From the NCBI GenBank assembly GCA_021778875.1, contig JAJYBT010000172.1, forward strand, positions 1 to 6,217: 6,217 nt of DNA, in the 5' to 3' direction. Under the pieces are notes generated by a model. It worked only from the letters and a program-made list of their open reading frames with translations. It did no database searches and was not told where the DNA came from. Both the position numbers and the translations under genes were made by a program. This document shows positions 1 to 5,559 of the stretch, piece after piece. Within the stretch, counting starts at the first letter, position 1; each line of letters starts with the position of its first letter. This DNA comes from Acidobacteriota bacterium (GTDB lineage Bacteria > Acidobacteriota > Terriglobia > Terriglobales > Acidobacteriaceae).

Positions 1-326
1 TGGATACATACAAGTTTCCGGATGGGCACAGCATCTTTATTCTGGCCGAGGGGCGGCTGGTGAACCTGGGCTGCGCGACGGGGCATCCGAGCTTTGTGAT
101 GAGCAACAGCTTTGCCAACCAGACGCTGGCGCAGATCGATCTGTGGGAGAAGCGGGACAGCTACAAGGTGGGCGTGTATGTGCTGCCGAAGAAGCTGGAC
201 GAGGAAGTGGCGCGGCTGCATCTGGAGAAGATCGGCGTGAAGCTGACGACGCTTTCGCCGAAGCAGGCGGACTATCTGGGCGTGCCGGTGGAAGGGCCGT
301 ACAAGGCAGAGAATTACCGGTACTAG
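1..326 (+). CDS. ahcY: S-adenosylhomocysteine hydrolase (adenosylhomocysteinase), C-terminal part
   Basis: This is the 3' end of a gene that begins before the window; the first whole codon is at 3 and the stop is TAG at 324-326, giving 107 residues. The enzyme uses bound NAD to split S-adenosylhomocysteine reversibly into adenosine and homocysteine in the cytoplasm. It removes the product inhibitor of methyltransferases. Visible family signatures are [17 protein letters not shown], with the conserved His of the hinge/active-site region, then [10 protein letters not shown], and the C-terminal tail ending [10 protein letters not shown]. In the family, the Lys and Tyr of that tail reach into the NAD site of a neighbouring subunit, so this terminus looks intact. 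The GTG at 60 that opens a shorter reading frame is internal and not a real start. metF follows on the same strand after 128 bases. The pairing makes metabolic sense, but co-transcription is uncertain because a hairpin lies between them. Confidence 0.97.
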   Translation, partial: DTYKFPDGHSIFILAEGRLVNLGCATGHPSFVMSNSFANQTLAQIDLWEKRDSYKVGVYVLPKKLDEEVARLHLEKIGVKLTTLSPKQADYLGVPVEGPYKAENYRY

Positions 327-359
327 AACAGCTGACAGCTGACAGTGAACAGCTGACAG
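326..359. repeat. Short tandem/direct repeat, CTGACAG heptamer cluster
   Basis: The 13-mer GAACAGCTGACAG occurs at 326-338 and again at 347-359. The core AGCTGACAG is present three times, at 330-338, 337-345 and 351-359, so consecutive copies sit 7 and 14 bases apart. The array begins on the last base of the ahcY stop codon and lies in non-coding sequence. It resembles slippage-prone heptamer repeats that I associate with intergenic regions of acidobacterial genomes, but I cannot verify that here. No function is evident. Confidence 0.7.
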
Positions 360-382
360 ATGATGGAAGTGGGTTTTGATTA

Positions 383-416
383 GGGGCTCAGGTCTGCTTT
401 TCGTGACCTGGGCCTC
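383..416 (+). terminator. Strong hairpin between ahcY and metF (terminator or 5' leader element)
   Basis: GGGGCTCAGGTC (383-394) pairs with GACCTGGGCCTC (405-416). This makes a 12-bp stem, with two G-U pairs in the RNA, closed by a 10-base loop (TGCTTTTCGT). It lies 56 bases after the ahcY stop and ends 38 bases before the metF start. No uninterrupted T-run follows; the nearest T-rich stretch is 425-439. It could end ahcY transcription inefficiently, protect the 3' end of an ahcY transcript, or act as a structured leader for metF. It does not match a SAM or SAH riboswitch that I recognise. Confidence 0.5.
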
Positions 417-454
417 AAGCCTCGTTGTTTGGCCTTTTCCCGGAGATTCCCCGC

Positions 455-1312
455 ATGACTCCGTTGCCTAGTTTTTCATTTGAGCTGTTTCCGCCGCGCA
501 CGCCGGAAAGCATGGCGAAGCTGCCGGCCGTGATTGGCCAGCTTGCTGAAGTGCGGCCGGATTTTTTCTCCATCACACATGGCGCGGGCGGCTCTGACCA
601 GAATGGAACCTACGAGACGCTGGTGACGGTGGTGAAGCATACCGGCGTGGAGGCTGTGCCGCACCTGACGTGCGTGGGTTCGACGCGGGCGAAGATTGCG
701 GTGCTTCTGAAGCAGTATCGCGAGGCGGGCGTGAAGCGCATTGTGGCGCTGCGGGGCGACCTGCCCGCGACGGCGATGAGCCCCGCTGCGCCGGGAGAGT
801 TTCACTATGCAAATGAGCTGGTGAGCTTCATCCGCGAGACGCACGGGGACGCCTTCAAGATAGAGGTGGCGGCGTATCCGGAGATGCATCCGCAGGCGCC
901 GAGCCCCGGCGTGGACTTTGAGAATTTTCGACGCAAGGTGGAGGCGGGTGCGGATGGAGCGCTGACGCAGTTGTTCTATAACGCGGATGCGTATTTTGAT
1001 TTTATGGAGCGCTGCCACAAGGCGGGGATTGGGATTCCGGTGGTGCCGGGGATTATGCCGATTACGGGCTATGCGAATACGGTGAGGTTTTGCTCGGGCT
1101 GCGGCGCGGACATGCCGCGCTGGGTGAAGCTGCGCCTGGAAGAGCTGCAGGATGGCAAGGAGGCGCTGAAGGATTTTGGCGCGGAGGTGGTGACGCGTCT
1201 GTGCGAGACGCTGCTCAAGAACGGCGCGCCGGGACTGCACTTCTACACGATCAACCAGGCGGAGCCGACGCTGCGGCTGTGGAGGAATCTGGCGCTGCCG
1301 GCTGCGGTGTGA
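455..1312 (+). CDS. metF: 5,10-methylenetetrahydrofolate reductase
   Basis: A cytoplasmic FAD-dependent TIM-barrel enzyme that reduces 5,10-methylene-THF to 5-methyl-THF, the methyl donor for methionine synthesis. The 285-residue product is close to the size of E. coli MetF (about 296). Family motifs run in order: FSFELFPPRTPE near the N-terminus, with E10 matching the E. coli catalytic Glu28; PHLTC (69-73); VALRGDLP, with D102 matching E. coli Asp120 near the flavin; AAYPEMHP (139-146); LTQLFYN with Q172; VVPGIMPI; and the C-terminal GLHFYTINQAE (260-270). I chose ATG455 because GGAG at 442-445 sits 9 bases upstream and the catalytic-Glu segment follows directly. A TTG at 425 would add ten residues without homology or a ribosome site. 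The gene follows ahcY on the same strand and converges with the gene ending at 1354. No frameshift or missing key residue was seen. Confidence 0.97.
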   Translation: MTPLPSFSFELFPPRTPESMAKLPAVIGQLAEVRPDFFSITHGAGGSDQNGTYETLVTVVKHTGVEAVPHLTCVGSTRAKIAVLLKQYREAGVKRIVALRGDLPATAMSPAAPGEFHYANELVSFIRETHGDAFKIEVAAYPEMHPQAPSPGVDFENFRRKVEAGADGALTQLFYNADAYFDFMERCHKAGIGIPVVPGIMPITGYANTVRFCSGCGADMPRWVKLRLEELQDGKEALKDFGAEVVTRLCETLLKNGAPGLHFYTINQAEPTLRLWRNLALPAAV

Positions 1313-1328
1313 GGGAACAGGCGTGCAG

Positions 1329-1345
1329 CGTGCGCGTGGCGCATG
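1329..1345. terminator. Small hairpin between convergent metF and membrane-protein genes
   Basis: CGTGCGC (1329-1335) pairs with GCGCATG (1339-1345) around a 3-base loop, giving a 7-bp stem with one G-U pair in the 41-base gap between two convergent stop codons. The position suits a bidirectional transcription end. There is no T-tract on either side and the region is GC-rich, so a chance pairing is quite possible. Confidence 0.25.
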
Positions 1346-1353
1346 AGCCCTGG

Positions 1354-1977
1354 CTACGGCCGGGGCGTTGCTTTTTGGGGCTTGTGCTTTTTGCCGTTGA
1401 AGAGGCGCTGGTAGAGACGCCATGCGGAGTTGTGCATGAGGCGGGTCTGCTCGGCCTTGAGCGCGGCGTAGGAGCGGCGGACGTAGTGGTCGAACTCGGG
1501 CGGCCAGCCGATGGTGGAGCGGCGCTCGGAGTAGTCGCCCTCAGCCCACCTGGCCATGACGGCTTTGTATCCGACGACGTGGGTCACGAACTCGAGGAGG
1601 CACTGGGGCATTTCCTCCTCGACGATGAGGTAGGCCTTCTGGATGATGATCTTCTCGCGAATGTCGTTGAGGGGCACGAAGATGGTATTCATCCACAGCA
1701 TCCATTCCTTGAGGTCTTCGTCGCGGATGGGCTCGCTTTTTTCCTTGCCTTGACGCTTGAGCAGGGAGCGGTAGGCGATGTGGCCGGCCTGCGAGGCGAC
1801 GTAGAGCGGGCCATAAAACTCATTGAGGCGCTTGTTGACGAGGCGGAGCTTGTCGCGGCGGCGGGCGAGCATGCGCGCGCTGAGGAAGGTGACGAGGTAG
1901 CCGGCGAAGGCGAGGATGACGGTGAGGATGGCCGCGCTGTGGAGCAGGTTGGGAATGGTGACTTGTGTCAGATCCAT
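1354..1977 (-). CDS. Uncharacterised single-pass membrane-anchored protein
   Basis: I do not recognise a named family. The 207-residue product has one clear hydrophobic segment at about residues 11-34, followed by a basic cluster (RMLARRRDK, 36-43). By the positive-inside rule the larger C-terminal part should be cytoplasmic. That part looks helical and ordered rather than random. It contains LNEFYGPLY (51-59), an aromatic-rich stretch WMLWMNTIFVPLNDIREK (92-109), EEEMPQCLLEF (120-130), IGWPPEF (156-162), and a basic tail. Cys126 is the only cysteine, and no catalytic motif stands out. ATG1977 is preceded by AAGG about 11 bases upstream and a TATACT -10-like box at 2005-2000. It is convergent with metF and lies 90 bases downstream of the cyclotransferase gene on the same strand. 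The coding call rests on conserved-looking composition and regulatory signals, not on known homology. Confidence 0.82.
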   Translation of the reverse strand: MDLTQVTIPNLLHSAAILTVILAFAGYLVTFLSARMLARRRDKLRLVNKRLNEFYGPLYVASQAGHIAYRSLLKRQGKEKSEPIRDEDLKEWMLWMNTIFVPLNDIREKIIIQKAYLIVEEEMPQCLLEFVTHVVGYKAVMARWAEGDYSERRSTIGWPPEFDHYVRRSYAALKAEQTRLMHNSAWRLYQRLFNGKKHKPQKATPRP

Positions 1978-1999
1978 TGCTTGTCTTGCCTTGGCGAGG

Positions 2000-2005
2000 A
2001 GTATA
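2000..2005 (-). promoter_or_regulatory. Candidate -10 box for the membrane-protein gene
   Basis: Read on the - strand, TATACT (2005 to 2000) matches the sigma70 -10 consensus at 5 of 6 positions. It ends 22 bases before ATG1977, which would give a leader of about 15 bases carrying the AAGG ribosome site. No good -35 hexamer is present at 16-18 bases spacing, so this is a weak call. It would make the gene independent of the upstream cyclotransferase gene. Confidence 0.35.
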
Positions 2006-2042
2006 CGCCTGCACGATGATGCGGAACCGTGATGGGGATCGA

Positions 2043-2056
2043 GGTCAGGACTGACC
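2043..2056. promoter_or_regulatory. Interrupted palindrome upstream of the membrane-protein gene
   Basis: GGTCAG (2043-2048) and CTGACC (2051-2056) form a 6+6 inverted repeat with a 2-base centre. It lies 12 bases past the end of the cyclotransferase gene and about 40 bases upstream of the candidate -10 box of the next gene. It could be a repressor or activator half-site pair, or the stem of a short terminator with a 4-base loop. No T-run follows on the - strand, which argues against an intrinsic terminator. Confidence 0.3.
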
Positions 2057-2067
2057 GTTTCAATCTG

Positions 2068-2865
2068 CTACCTGCGGTGCCGGACGGGAATTAACCTGGC
2101 CTTTTGGGGAACAACCTTGATTTCGAAGATCTGCGGCCACAGTTTGCCGGTGACGAAGAGCCGGTTATGCGCGGCGTCAAAGGCGATGCCATTGAGAACT
2201 GCTTCCGGGCTGGAACGCTGGGAATCCGGTAACAAGCCTTTCAGGTCAATCCATCCCAGCACCTTACCTGTTGCGGGCGAAATGCGGGCGATGCGATCGG
2301 AGTGCCAGATGTTGGAGTAGATCTGGCCGTTGATGTATTCGAGTTCATTGAGCTGAGTGACAGGACTGCCACGATCCTTGACGGTGACGCGCCGTACTTC
2401 GCGGAAGGTTGCTGGATCGAAAAAGTGCAGTGTTGCGGTGCCATCGCTCATGATCAGTCTCCTGCCGTCCTGCGTGAGACCCCAGCCCTCGCCGTCGTAG
2501 TGGAAGGTGCGCAGAAGGCGAAAGCTGAAGCGGTCGTAGACCAGCGCGGTGTGTGCTTGCCAGGTGAGTTGGACGAGCGTGCTGCCCCAATTTGTGAGCC
2601 CTTCAGCGAAGTACTTACTAGGCACATCGTGAAATTGCAGGATGCGTCCGCTCTCCAGGTCTTCCATGCGCAGAGAGGAGTGGCCGTTGAGGCCTGTGCT
2701 CTCGTAGAGGTGGCCATCCACGAATACGAGTCCCTGCGTATACGCCTGCCGATCATGCGGATAGGCGTGGACGACGCGATAGGTGTCGGTTGCACAAGCT
2801 AGTGCACTCGTCCCGATCCAGATCGAGAGGATGAAGAAGATGCGGTGCCGTGGGGAGGAACTCAT
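2068..2865 (-). CDS. Exported glutaminyl-peptide cyclotransferase, plant (papaya) type
   Basis: The 265-residue product matches the plant/bacterial glutamine cyclotransferase family, a five-bladed beta-propeller that turns N-terminal glutamine of peptides into pyroglutamate with release of ammonia. Signatures in order are YTQGL (42-46), LYESTGLNG (53-61), YFAEGLT (85-91), GEGWGLTQDG (125-134), LNELEYINGQIYSNIW (172-187), RISPATG, VLNGIAFD (223-230) and VTGKLWPQIFEI (238-249). Glu88 in the AEGLT motif aligns with the family's catalytic glutamate. Residues 9-23 form a hydrophobic signal segment ending ALACA. Cleavage after ALA or ACA is likely, placing the enzyme in the periplasm or outside. 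The Cys24 context (ALAC) is a poor lipobox. No Shine-Dalgarno is visible before ATG2865, and a sigma70-like promoter lies almost on the start. The physiological substrate is unknown. By eye its codon use is less GC-biased than that of the neighbouring permease. Confidence 0.93.
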   Translation of the reverse strand: MSSSPRHRIFFILSIWIGTSALACATDTYRVVHAYPHDRQAYTQGLVFVDGHLYESTGLNGHSSLRMEDLESGRILQFHDVPSKYFAEGLTNWGSTLVQLTWQAHTALVYDRFSFRLLRTFHYDGEGWGLTQDGRRLIMSDGTATLHFFDPATFREVRRVTVKDRGSPVTQLNELEYINGQIYSNIWHSDRIARISPATGKVLGWIDLKGLLPDSQRSSPEAVLNGIAFDAAHNRLFVTGKLWPQIFEIKVVPQKARLIPVRHRR

Positions 2866-2873
2866 CTGCTGGA

Positions 2874-2902
2874 ATTCTAGTGCGTTCGACTTTTTGTTCC
2901 AA
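2874..2902 (-). promoter_or_regulatory. Sigma70-like promoter for the cyclotransferase, possibly leaderless
   Basis: On the - strand, TTGGAA (2902-2897; 4 of 6 to TTGACA) is followed after exactly 17 bases by TAGAAT (2879-2874; 5 of 6 to TATAAT). The -10 box ends 8 bases before ATG2865, so a start point 6-8 bases downstream would fall at or within 1-3 bases of the start codon. That agrees with the absence of a ribosome-binding site before this ATG. Confidence 0.5.
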
Positions 2903-2936
2903 GATCCTGGTTCCTATCGACTCTACTTCTGATGTG

Positions 2937-3072
2937 CAGGGCCTGATTGGGCCAGTGATTTCCCATCCTTGCGGCGGAAAGAAGGCGCAAGGATGGGGCA
3001 CGGAGATTATTGGAACAGGAAAGGGCCGGAAATACAGGTCCTTCGACTCGCTGCGCTCGCTCAGGATGACAG
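2937..3072. repeat. Composite dispersed-repeat-like element between permease and cyclotransferase
   Basis: Two recognisable parts sit together in non-coding DNA. At 3037-3072 is a short motif whose - strand reading gives the peptide ILSERSESKDL, a well-known spurious translation of dispersed intergenic repeats in many bacterial genomes. At 2962-2997 is a strong inverted repeat listed separately. The - strand translation between and beyond them (VPHPCAFFPPQGWEI) resembles junk peptides I associate with acidobacterial intergenic repeats. The outer limits are uncertain and no target-site duplication is evident. The element contains no gene of its own and is probably non-autonomous. Confidence 0.6.
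2962..2997. repeat. Perfect 12-bp inverted repeat
   Basis: CCCATCCTTGCG (2962-2973) and CGCAAGGATGGG (2986-2997) are exact reverse complements separated by 12 bases rich in G and A. T2961-G2998 would add a G-U pair in + strand RNA. Neither flank has a T-tract, so it is not a standard terminator. It is better explained as the structural core of the surrounding repeat element, or as an mRNA-stabilising hairpin 3' of the permease transcript. Confidence 0.7.
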
Positions 3073-3096
3073 CAGTTTTTTCGATGCGCACTGCTG
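3070..3096 (-). terminator. Hairpin immediately after the permease stop
   Basis: CAGCAGT (3070-3076) and ACTGCTG (3090-3096) form a perfect 7-bp stem with a 13-base loop. The hairpin starts three bases after the permease stop codon on the - strand. The A/T run lies in the loop instead of after the stem, so it is not a classical intrinsic terminator. It could still mark the 3' end of the permease message. It overlaps the edge of the dispersed repeat. Confidence 0.35.
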
Positions 3097-3099
3097 GCT

Positions 3100-4407
3100 T
3101 TAACTCACTCCCAGGTAGACGAAGCGCAGGAGGAAGAGGATGGCGAGGATGTAGAGGAGCCAGTCCTGCTTGCGATAGCGGCCGGTGGCGAGGTGGAGCA
3201 CTGCCCATGCGATGACGCCGAAGCCGAGGCCGTTGGCGATGGAGTAGGTGAGCGGGATGAGGACGAGGGTGAGGAAGGCGGGGATGGCGACGAGCGGGTC
3301 GTGCCAGCGGATCTCAGTGATGGTGGCGAGCATCATGGAGCCGACGAGGATGAGCGCGGGCGCGGTGGCGGCCTGGGGAACGACGCCCACGTAGGGCGCG
3401 GCTCCGATGGCGGCGAGGAAGAGCAGGCCGGTGACGATGGCGGTGACGCCGGTGCGGCCTCCGGCAGCGACGCCGGCGGTGGACTCGACGTAGCTGGTGA
3501 CGGTGGAGGTGCCGGTGAGCGATCCGAAGACGGTGGCGGTGGCGTCGGCGAAGAGGATGCGGTTGAGGCGTGGGATGGAGTGGTCGGCGGAGATGAGGCC
3601 GGCGCGCTTGGTGACGGCGACGAGTGTGCCGAGGTTGTCAAAGAGATCGACGAAGAAGAAGACGAAGATGATTTCGAGCAGGCCCTTGCTGATGGCTCCG
3701 CGGATGTTGAGTTGGAAAGCGGTGTCGGCGAGGCTGCGCAGGCCTCCGGCGGCGGGCGTCCAGTGAACGAGGCCGAGGGCCCAGGCGATGGCGGTGGTGG
3801 CGAGGACGCCGATAAGGATAGCTCCGCGGACCTTTCTGACTTCAAGAACGACCATGAGGGCGAGGCCGAAGAGGGCAAGCGCAGCGGAGGGGTTGCGGAT
3901 GTTGCCGAGGCCGACGAGCGTTGCGGGGTCGCTGACGACGAGGCCCGCGTTGCGGAATCCGATGAAGGCGATGAAGAGGCCGATGCCGCTGGCGACGGCG
4001 GCGTAAAGCTCGTGGGGAATGGAGCGGAGGATCATCTGGCGGATGCCGGCGGCGGTGAGCGCGAGGAAGAGGATGCCAGAGAGAAAGACTGCGCCGAGGG
4101 CCGTCTGCCAGGGGATGTGCATTTTGATGCAGACGGTGTATGTGAAGTACGCATTGAGACCCATGCCGGGCGCGAGCGCGATGGGATAGCGCGCGACAAT
4201 GCCCATGAGGATGGAGCCGAAGGCCGCAGAGAGGCAGGTGGCGGCGGTGACGGCGGCGAGCGGCATTCCGGCGGCCGAGAGGATGGCGGGATTGACCAGG
4301 ACGATGTAGGCCATGGTCAGGAATGTGGTGACGCCGGCGAGAATTTCGGTGCGCCAGTTGGCGCCGAGATGAGTGAATTCAAAATAGCGTTCGAGCGATT
4401 TGAGCAT
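3100..4407 (-). CDS. NCS2-family purine permease, AzgA type
   Basis: A 435-residue polytopic inner-membrane transporter, the usual length for the AzgA branch of the NCS2 (nucleobase:cation symporter-2) family. Members import adenine, guanine and/or hypoxanthine with protons. Motifs seen are MLKSLERYFEFTHLGANWRTE at the N-terminus, TTFLTMAYIVLVNPAIL (27-43), APGMGLNAYFTY (79-90), a strongly hydrophobic run into VDLFDNLGTLVAVTKRAGL (253-271), and GTSTVTSYVESTAG (299-312). The last two carry the conserved acidic and Ser/Thr residues of the substrate-binding half-helices. Hydrophobic segments continue to the C-terminus. The start is fixed: an in-frame TAA lies five codons upstream (4422-4420), so ATG4407 is the first possible ATG, and an overlapping AAGG is 10 bases away. 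The preferred purine cannot be read from the sequence. A long acidic antisense frame over this gene is a shadow of codon bias. Confidence 0.95.
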   Translation of the reverse strand: MLKSLERYFEFTHLGANWRTEILAGVTTFLTMAYIVLVNPAILSAAGMPLAAVTAATCLSAAFGSILMGIVARYPIALAPGMGLNAYFTYTVCIKMHIPWQTALGAVFLSGILFLALTAAGIRQMILRSIPHELYAAVASGIGLFIAFIGFRNAGLVVSDPATLVGLGNIRNPSAALALFGLALMVVLEVRKVRGAILIGVLATTAIAWALGLVHWTPAAGGLRSLADTAFQLNIRGAISKGLLEIIFVFFFVDLFDNLGTLVAVTKRAGLISADHSIPRLNRILFADATATVFGSLTGTSTVTSYVESTAGVAAGGRTGVTAIVTGLLFLAAIGAAPYVGVVPQAATAPALILVGSMMLATITEIRWHDPLVAIPAFLTLVLIPLTYSIANGLGFGVIAWAVLHLATGRYRKQDWLLYILAILFLLRFVYLGVS

Positions 4408-4521
4408 AGGCGAGTGACCTTAGAAGACCACACGCAAGGCTTGGCGCAAAGGGATTTGTGCGCAATTGCGGCGTTCATGGATGCTCTTCGGCGGTGAAGG
4501 ATGCAGGCGGCGAGGGAGGAT

Positions 4522-4541
4522 TGTGTGCGGATCTGCACACA
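4522..4541. promoter_or_regulatory. Dyad-symmetric site in the divergent region
   Basis: TGTGTGC (4522-4528) and GCACACA (4535-4541) are perfect reverse complements around a 6-base centre (GGATCT), a 20-base dyad. Its size and near-central place between two divergent genes suit a dimeric regulator operator. It could also fold as a hairpin. The 7-6-7 arrangement with TGTG..CACA outer bases is loosely reminiscent of CRP/FNR-superfamily sites, but it does not match that consensus well. No regulator gene is adjacent. Confidence 0.4.
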
Positions 4542-4724
4542 GACGGAGGTTGGCATTCTGCTAGGCTTGTGTGGCTTGCGATTCGCAGGCGGGCTGCCGC
4601 CCGGCATGAAATCGTGATGCGGACCGCCGGGAGGCTGACTTGCGCGGTCTATGGCAAAGAGTTCTGCACGAGTCAGAGCTGAACTCCGCGCTCTTCACCA
4701 ACAGGTCCCATTCACCAACCATGC

Positions 4725-4730
4725 AAGGAG
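4725..4730 (+). promoter_or_regulatory. Ribosome-binding site that fixes the hydrolase start
   Basis: AAGGAG lies 7 bases before ATG4738, the strongest Shine-Dalgarno sequence in the window. It decides in favour of ATG4738 over the in-frame upstream ATG4651, whose extra 29 residues show no family similarity. Confidence 0.85.
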
Positions 4731-4737
4731 TTCACTT

Positions 4738-5559
4738 ATGCCTACGATGATGACCAAGGACGGCACACAGATTTACTACAAGGACTGGGGCATGGGTCAG
4801 CCGGTAGTCTTCAGCCACGGCTGGCCGCTGAGCGCGGACGCATGGGAAGATCAGATGCTCTTTCTGGCTTCGCACGGATATCGCGTGATTGCTCATGACC
4901 GCCGCGGACATGGCCGCTCCAGCCAGCCCTGGAATGGCAACGAGATGGACACCTACGCCAACGACCTTGCTGAGCTGACTGAAACGCTGGACCTGAAGGG
5001 CGCGGTTCACGTGGGCCACTCGACCGGCGGCGGTGAGGTGGCCAGGTATATTGGCCGTCACGGGACAAGGCGCGTGGCAAAGGCCGTGCTGATTGGCTCG
5101 GTGACGCCGCTGATGTTGAAGACCGATGGCAACCCCGGCGGGCTGGCGATGGAGGTGTTTGACGGCATCCGCACCAACGTTCTGGCCGACCGCTCGCAGT
5201 TTTTCAAGGAGCTCACGACACCGTTCTATGGCGCCAACCGGCCCGGTTCAACGGTGTCGCAAGGCCTGCGGGATTCATTCTGGCTGCAGGGAATGCAGGC
5301 TGGATTCAAGGCTGTCTACGACTGCATCAAGGCCTTCTCGGAGACGGACTTTACCAGCGATCTGAAAAAGATGGATGTTCCGACTCTGATTCTGCACGGC
5401 GATGACGACCAGATTGTGCCCATCGGCGACTCGGCAATGCTTTCGGCAAAGCTGGTGAAAGGATCAACGCTGAAGGTGTATCCGGGGGCGCCGCACGGCA
5501 TGTGCTCAACCCTCAAGAACCAGGTCAACGCGGACCTGCTGGCATTTCTGAAGGGTTAG
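4738..5559 (+). CDS. Alpha/beta-hydrolase, cofactor-free haloperoxidase / aryl-esterase family
   Basis: The 273-residue product has the length and motifs of the non-haem, cofactor-free chloroperoxidase/esterase group (relatives of Pseudomonas fluorescens aryl esterase PFE and Streptomyces CPO-L). The nucleophile elbow is GHSTGGG with Ser95, the acid is Asp224 in HGDDDQIVP, and the base is His253 in GAPHGMC. Asp-His spacing (29) equals that of PFE. The oxyanion region shows [12 protein letters not shown] (25-36) with Trp29, then [13 protein letters not shown] (53-65). The Trp/Phe-rich cap lies at about 125-200. Such enzymes hydrolyse esters and can form peracids that halogenate in vitro; the natural substrate is usually unknown. 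With no signal peptide it should be cytoplasmic. The excellent ribosome site suggests good expression. It stands alone, divergent from the permease and convergent with hemB. Confidence 0.95.
   Translation: MPTMMTKDGTQIYYKDWGMGQPVVFSHGWPLSADAWEDQMLFLASHGYRVIAHDRRGHGRSSQPWNGNEMDTYANDLAELTETLDLKGAVHVGHSTGGGEVARYIGRHGTRRVAKAVLIGSVTPLMLKTDGNPGGLAMEVFDGIRTNVLADRSQFFKELTTPFYGANRPGSTVSQGLRDSFWLQGMQAGFKAVYDCIKAFSETDFTSDLKKMDVPTLILHGDDDQIVPIGDSAMLSAKLVKGSTLKVYPGAPHGMCSTLKNQVNADLLAFLKG

Larger units (their letters stand above)
4408..4737. other. Divergent intergenic region between permease and hydrolase
   Basis: This 330-base stretch separates two genes transcribed away from each other and should hold both promoters. 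I see no credible small gene. The open frames here lack ribosome sites and homology, including one that would extend the hydrolase upstream to ATG4651. Features seen are the AAGG of the permease leader near 4418-4421, a TGTGTGC/GCACACA dyad at 4522-4541, a small GC hairpin (GGCGG 4588-4592 with CCGCC 4597-4601), and the hydrolase Shine-Dalgarno at 4725-4730. No convincing -35/-10 pair was found on either strand, and no purine riboswitch aptamer was recognised. Confidence 0.6.

Noticed and set aside
425..454. TTG425 as the metF start
   Set aside because: It has no ribosome site and would add ten residues not expected in MetF. ATG455 has GGAG at suitable spacing.
383..454. SAM or SAH riboswitch upstream of metF
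   Set aside because: Only a single hairpin is present and I recognise none of the conserved aptamer core sequences or the multi-stem layout.
476..1423. A 315-codon open frame on the - strand over metF
   Set aside because: It is Arg/His/Ala-rich with no motif and is fully antisense to a well-supported metF. It is a codon-bias shadow.
1090..2019. A 309-codon + strand frame spanning the end of metF and the antisense of the membrane-protein gene
   Set aside because: It overlaps metF in another frame and runs antisense across a gene with its own start signals. It has no recognisable domain.
2753..3208. A 151-codon - strand frame containing the peptide ILSERSESKDL
   Set aside because: This is the familiar spurious translation of a dispersed intergenic repeat. 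It overlaps both the permease and cyclotransferase genes in other frames and has no ribosome site.
3193..4497. A 434-codon open frame on the + strand, very rich in Glu, Asp and Gly
   Set aside because: It lies antisense to nearly all of the NCS2 permease, which has clear family motifs. Its low-complexity acidic composition is what antisense reading of GC-biased hydrophobic codons produces.
4548..4566. Sigma54-type promoter around TTGGCATTCTGCTAGGC
   Set aside because: The GG and GC elements do not have the required -24/-12 spacing. The TTGGCA hexamer also has no -10 partner at about 17 bases.
4651..4737. A 29-residue N-terminal extension of the hydrolase from ATG4651
   Set aside because: The extension shows no family similarity, while AAGGAG seven bases before ATG4738 gives the normal family length of 273 residues.
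4408..4737. Purine riboswitch controlling the permease
   Set aside because: The permease leader shows no three-way-junction pattern or conserved loop sequences, and its candidate ribosome site directly follows an in-frame stop with little room for an aptamer.
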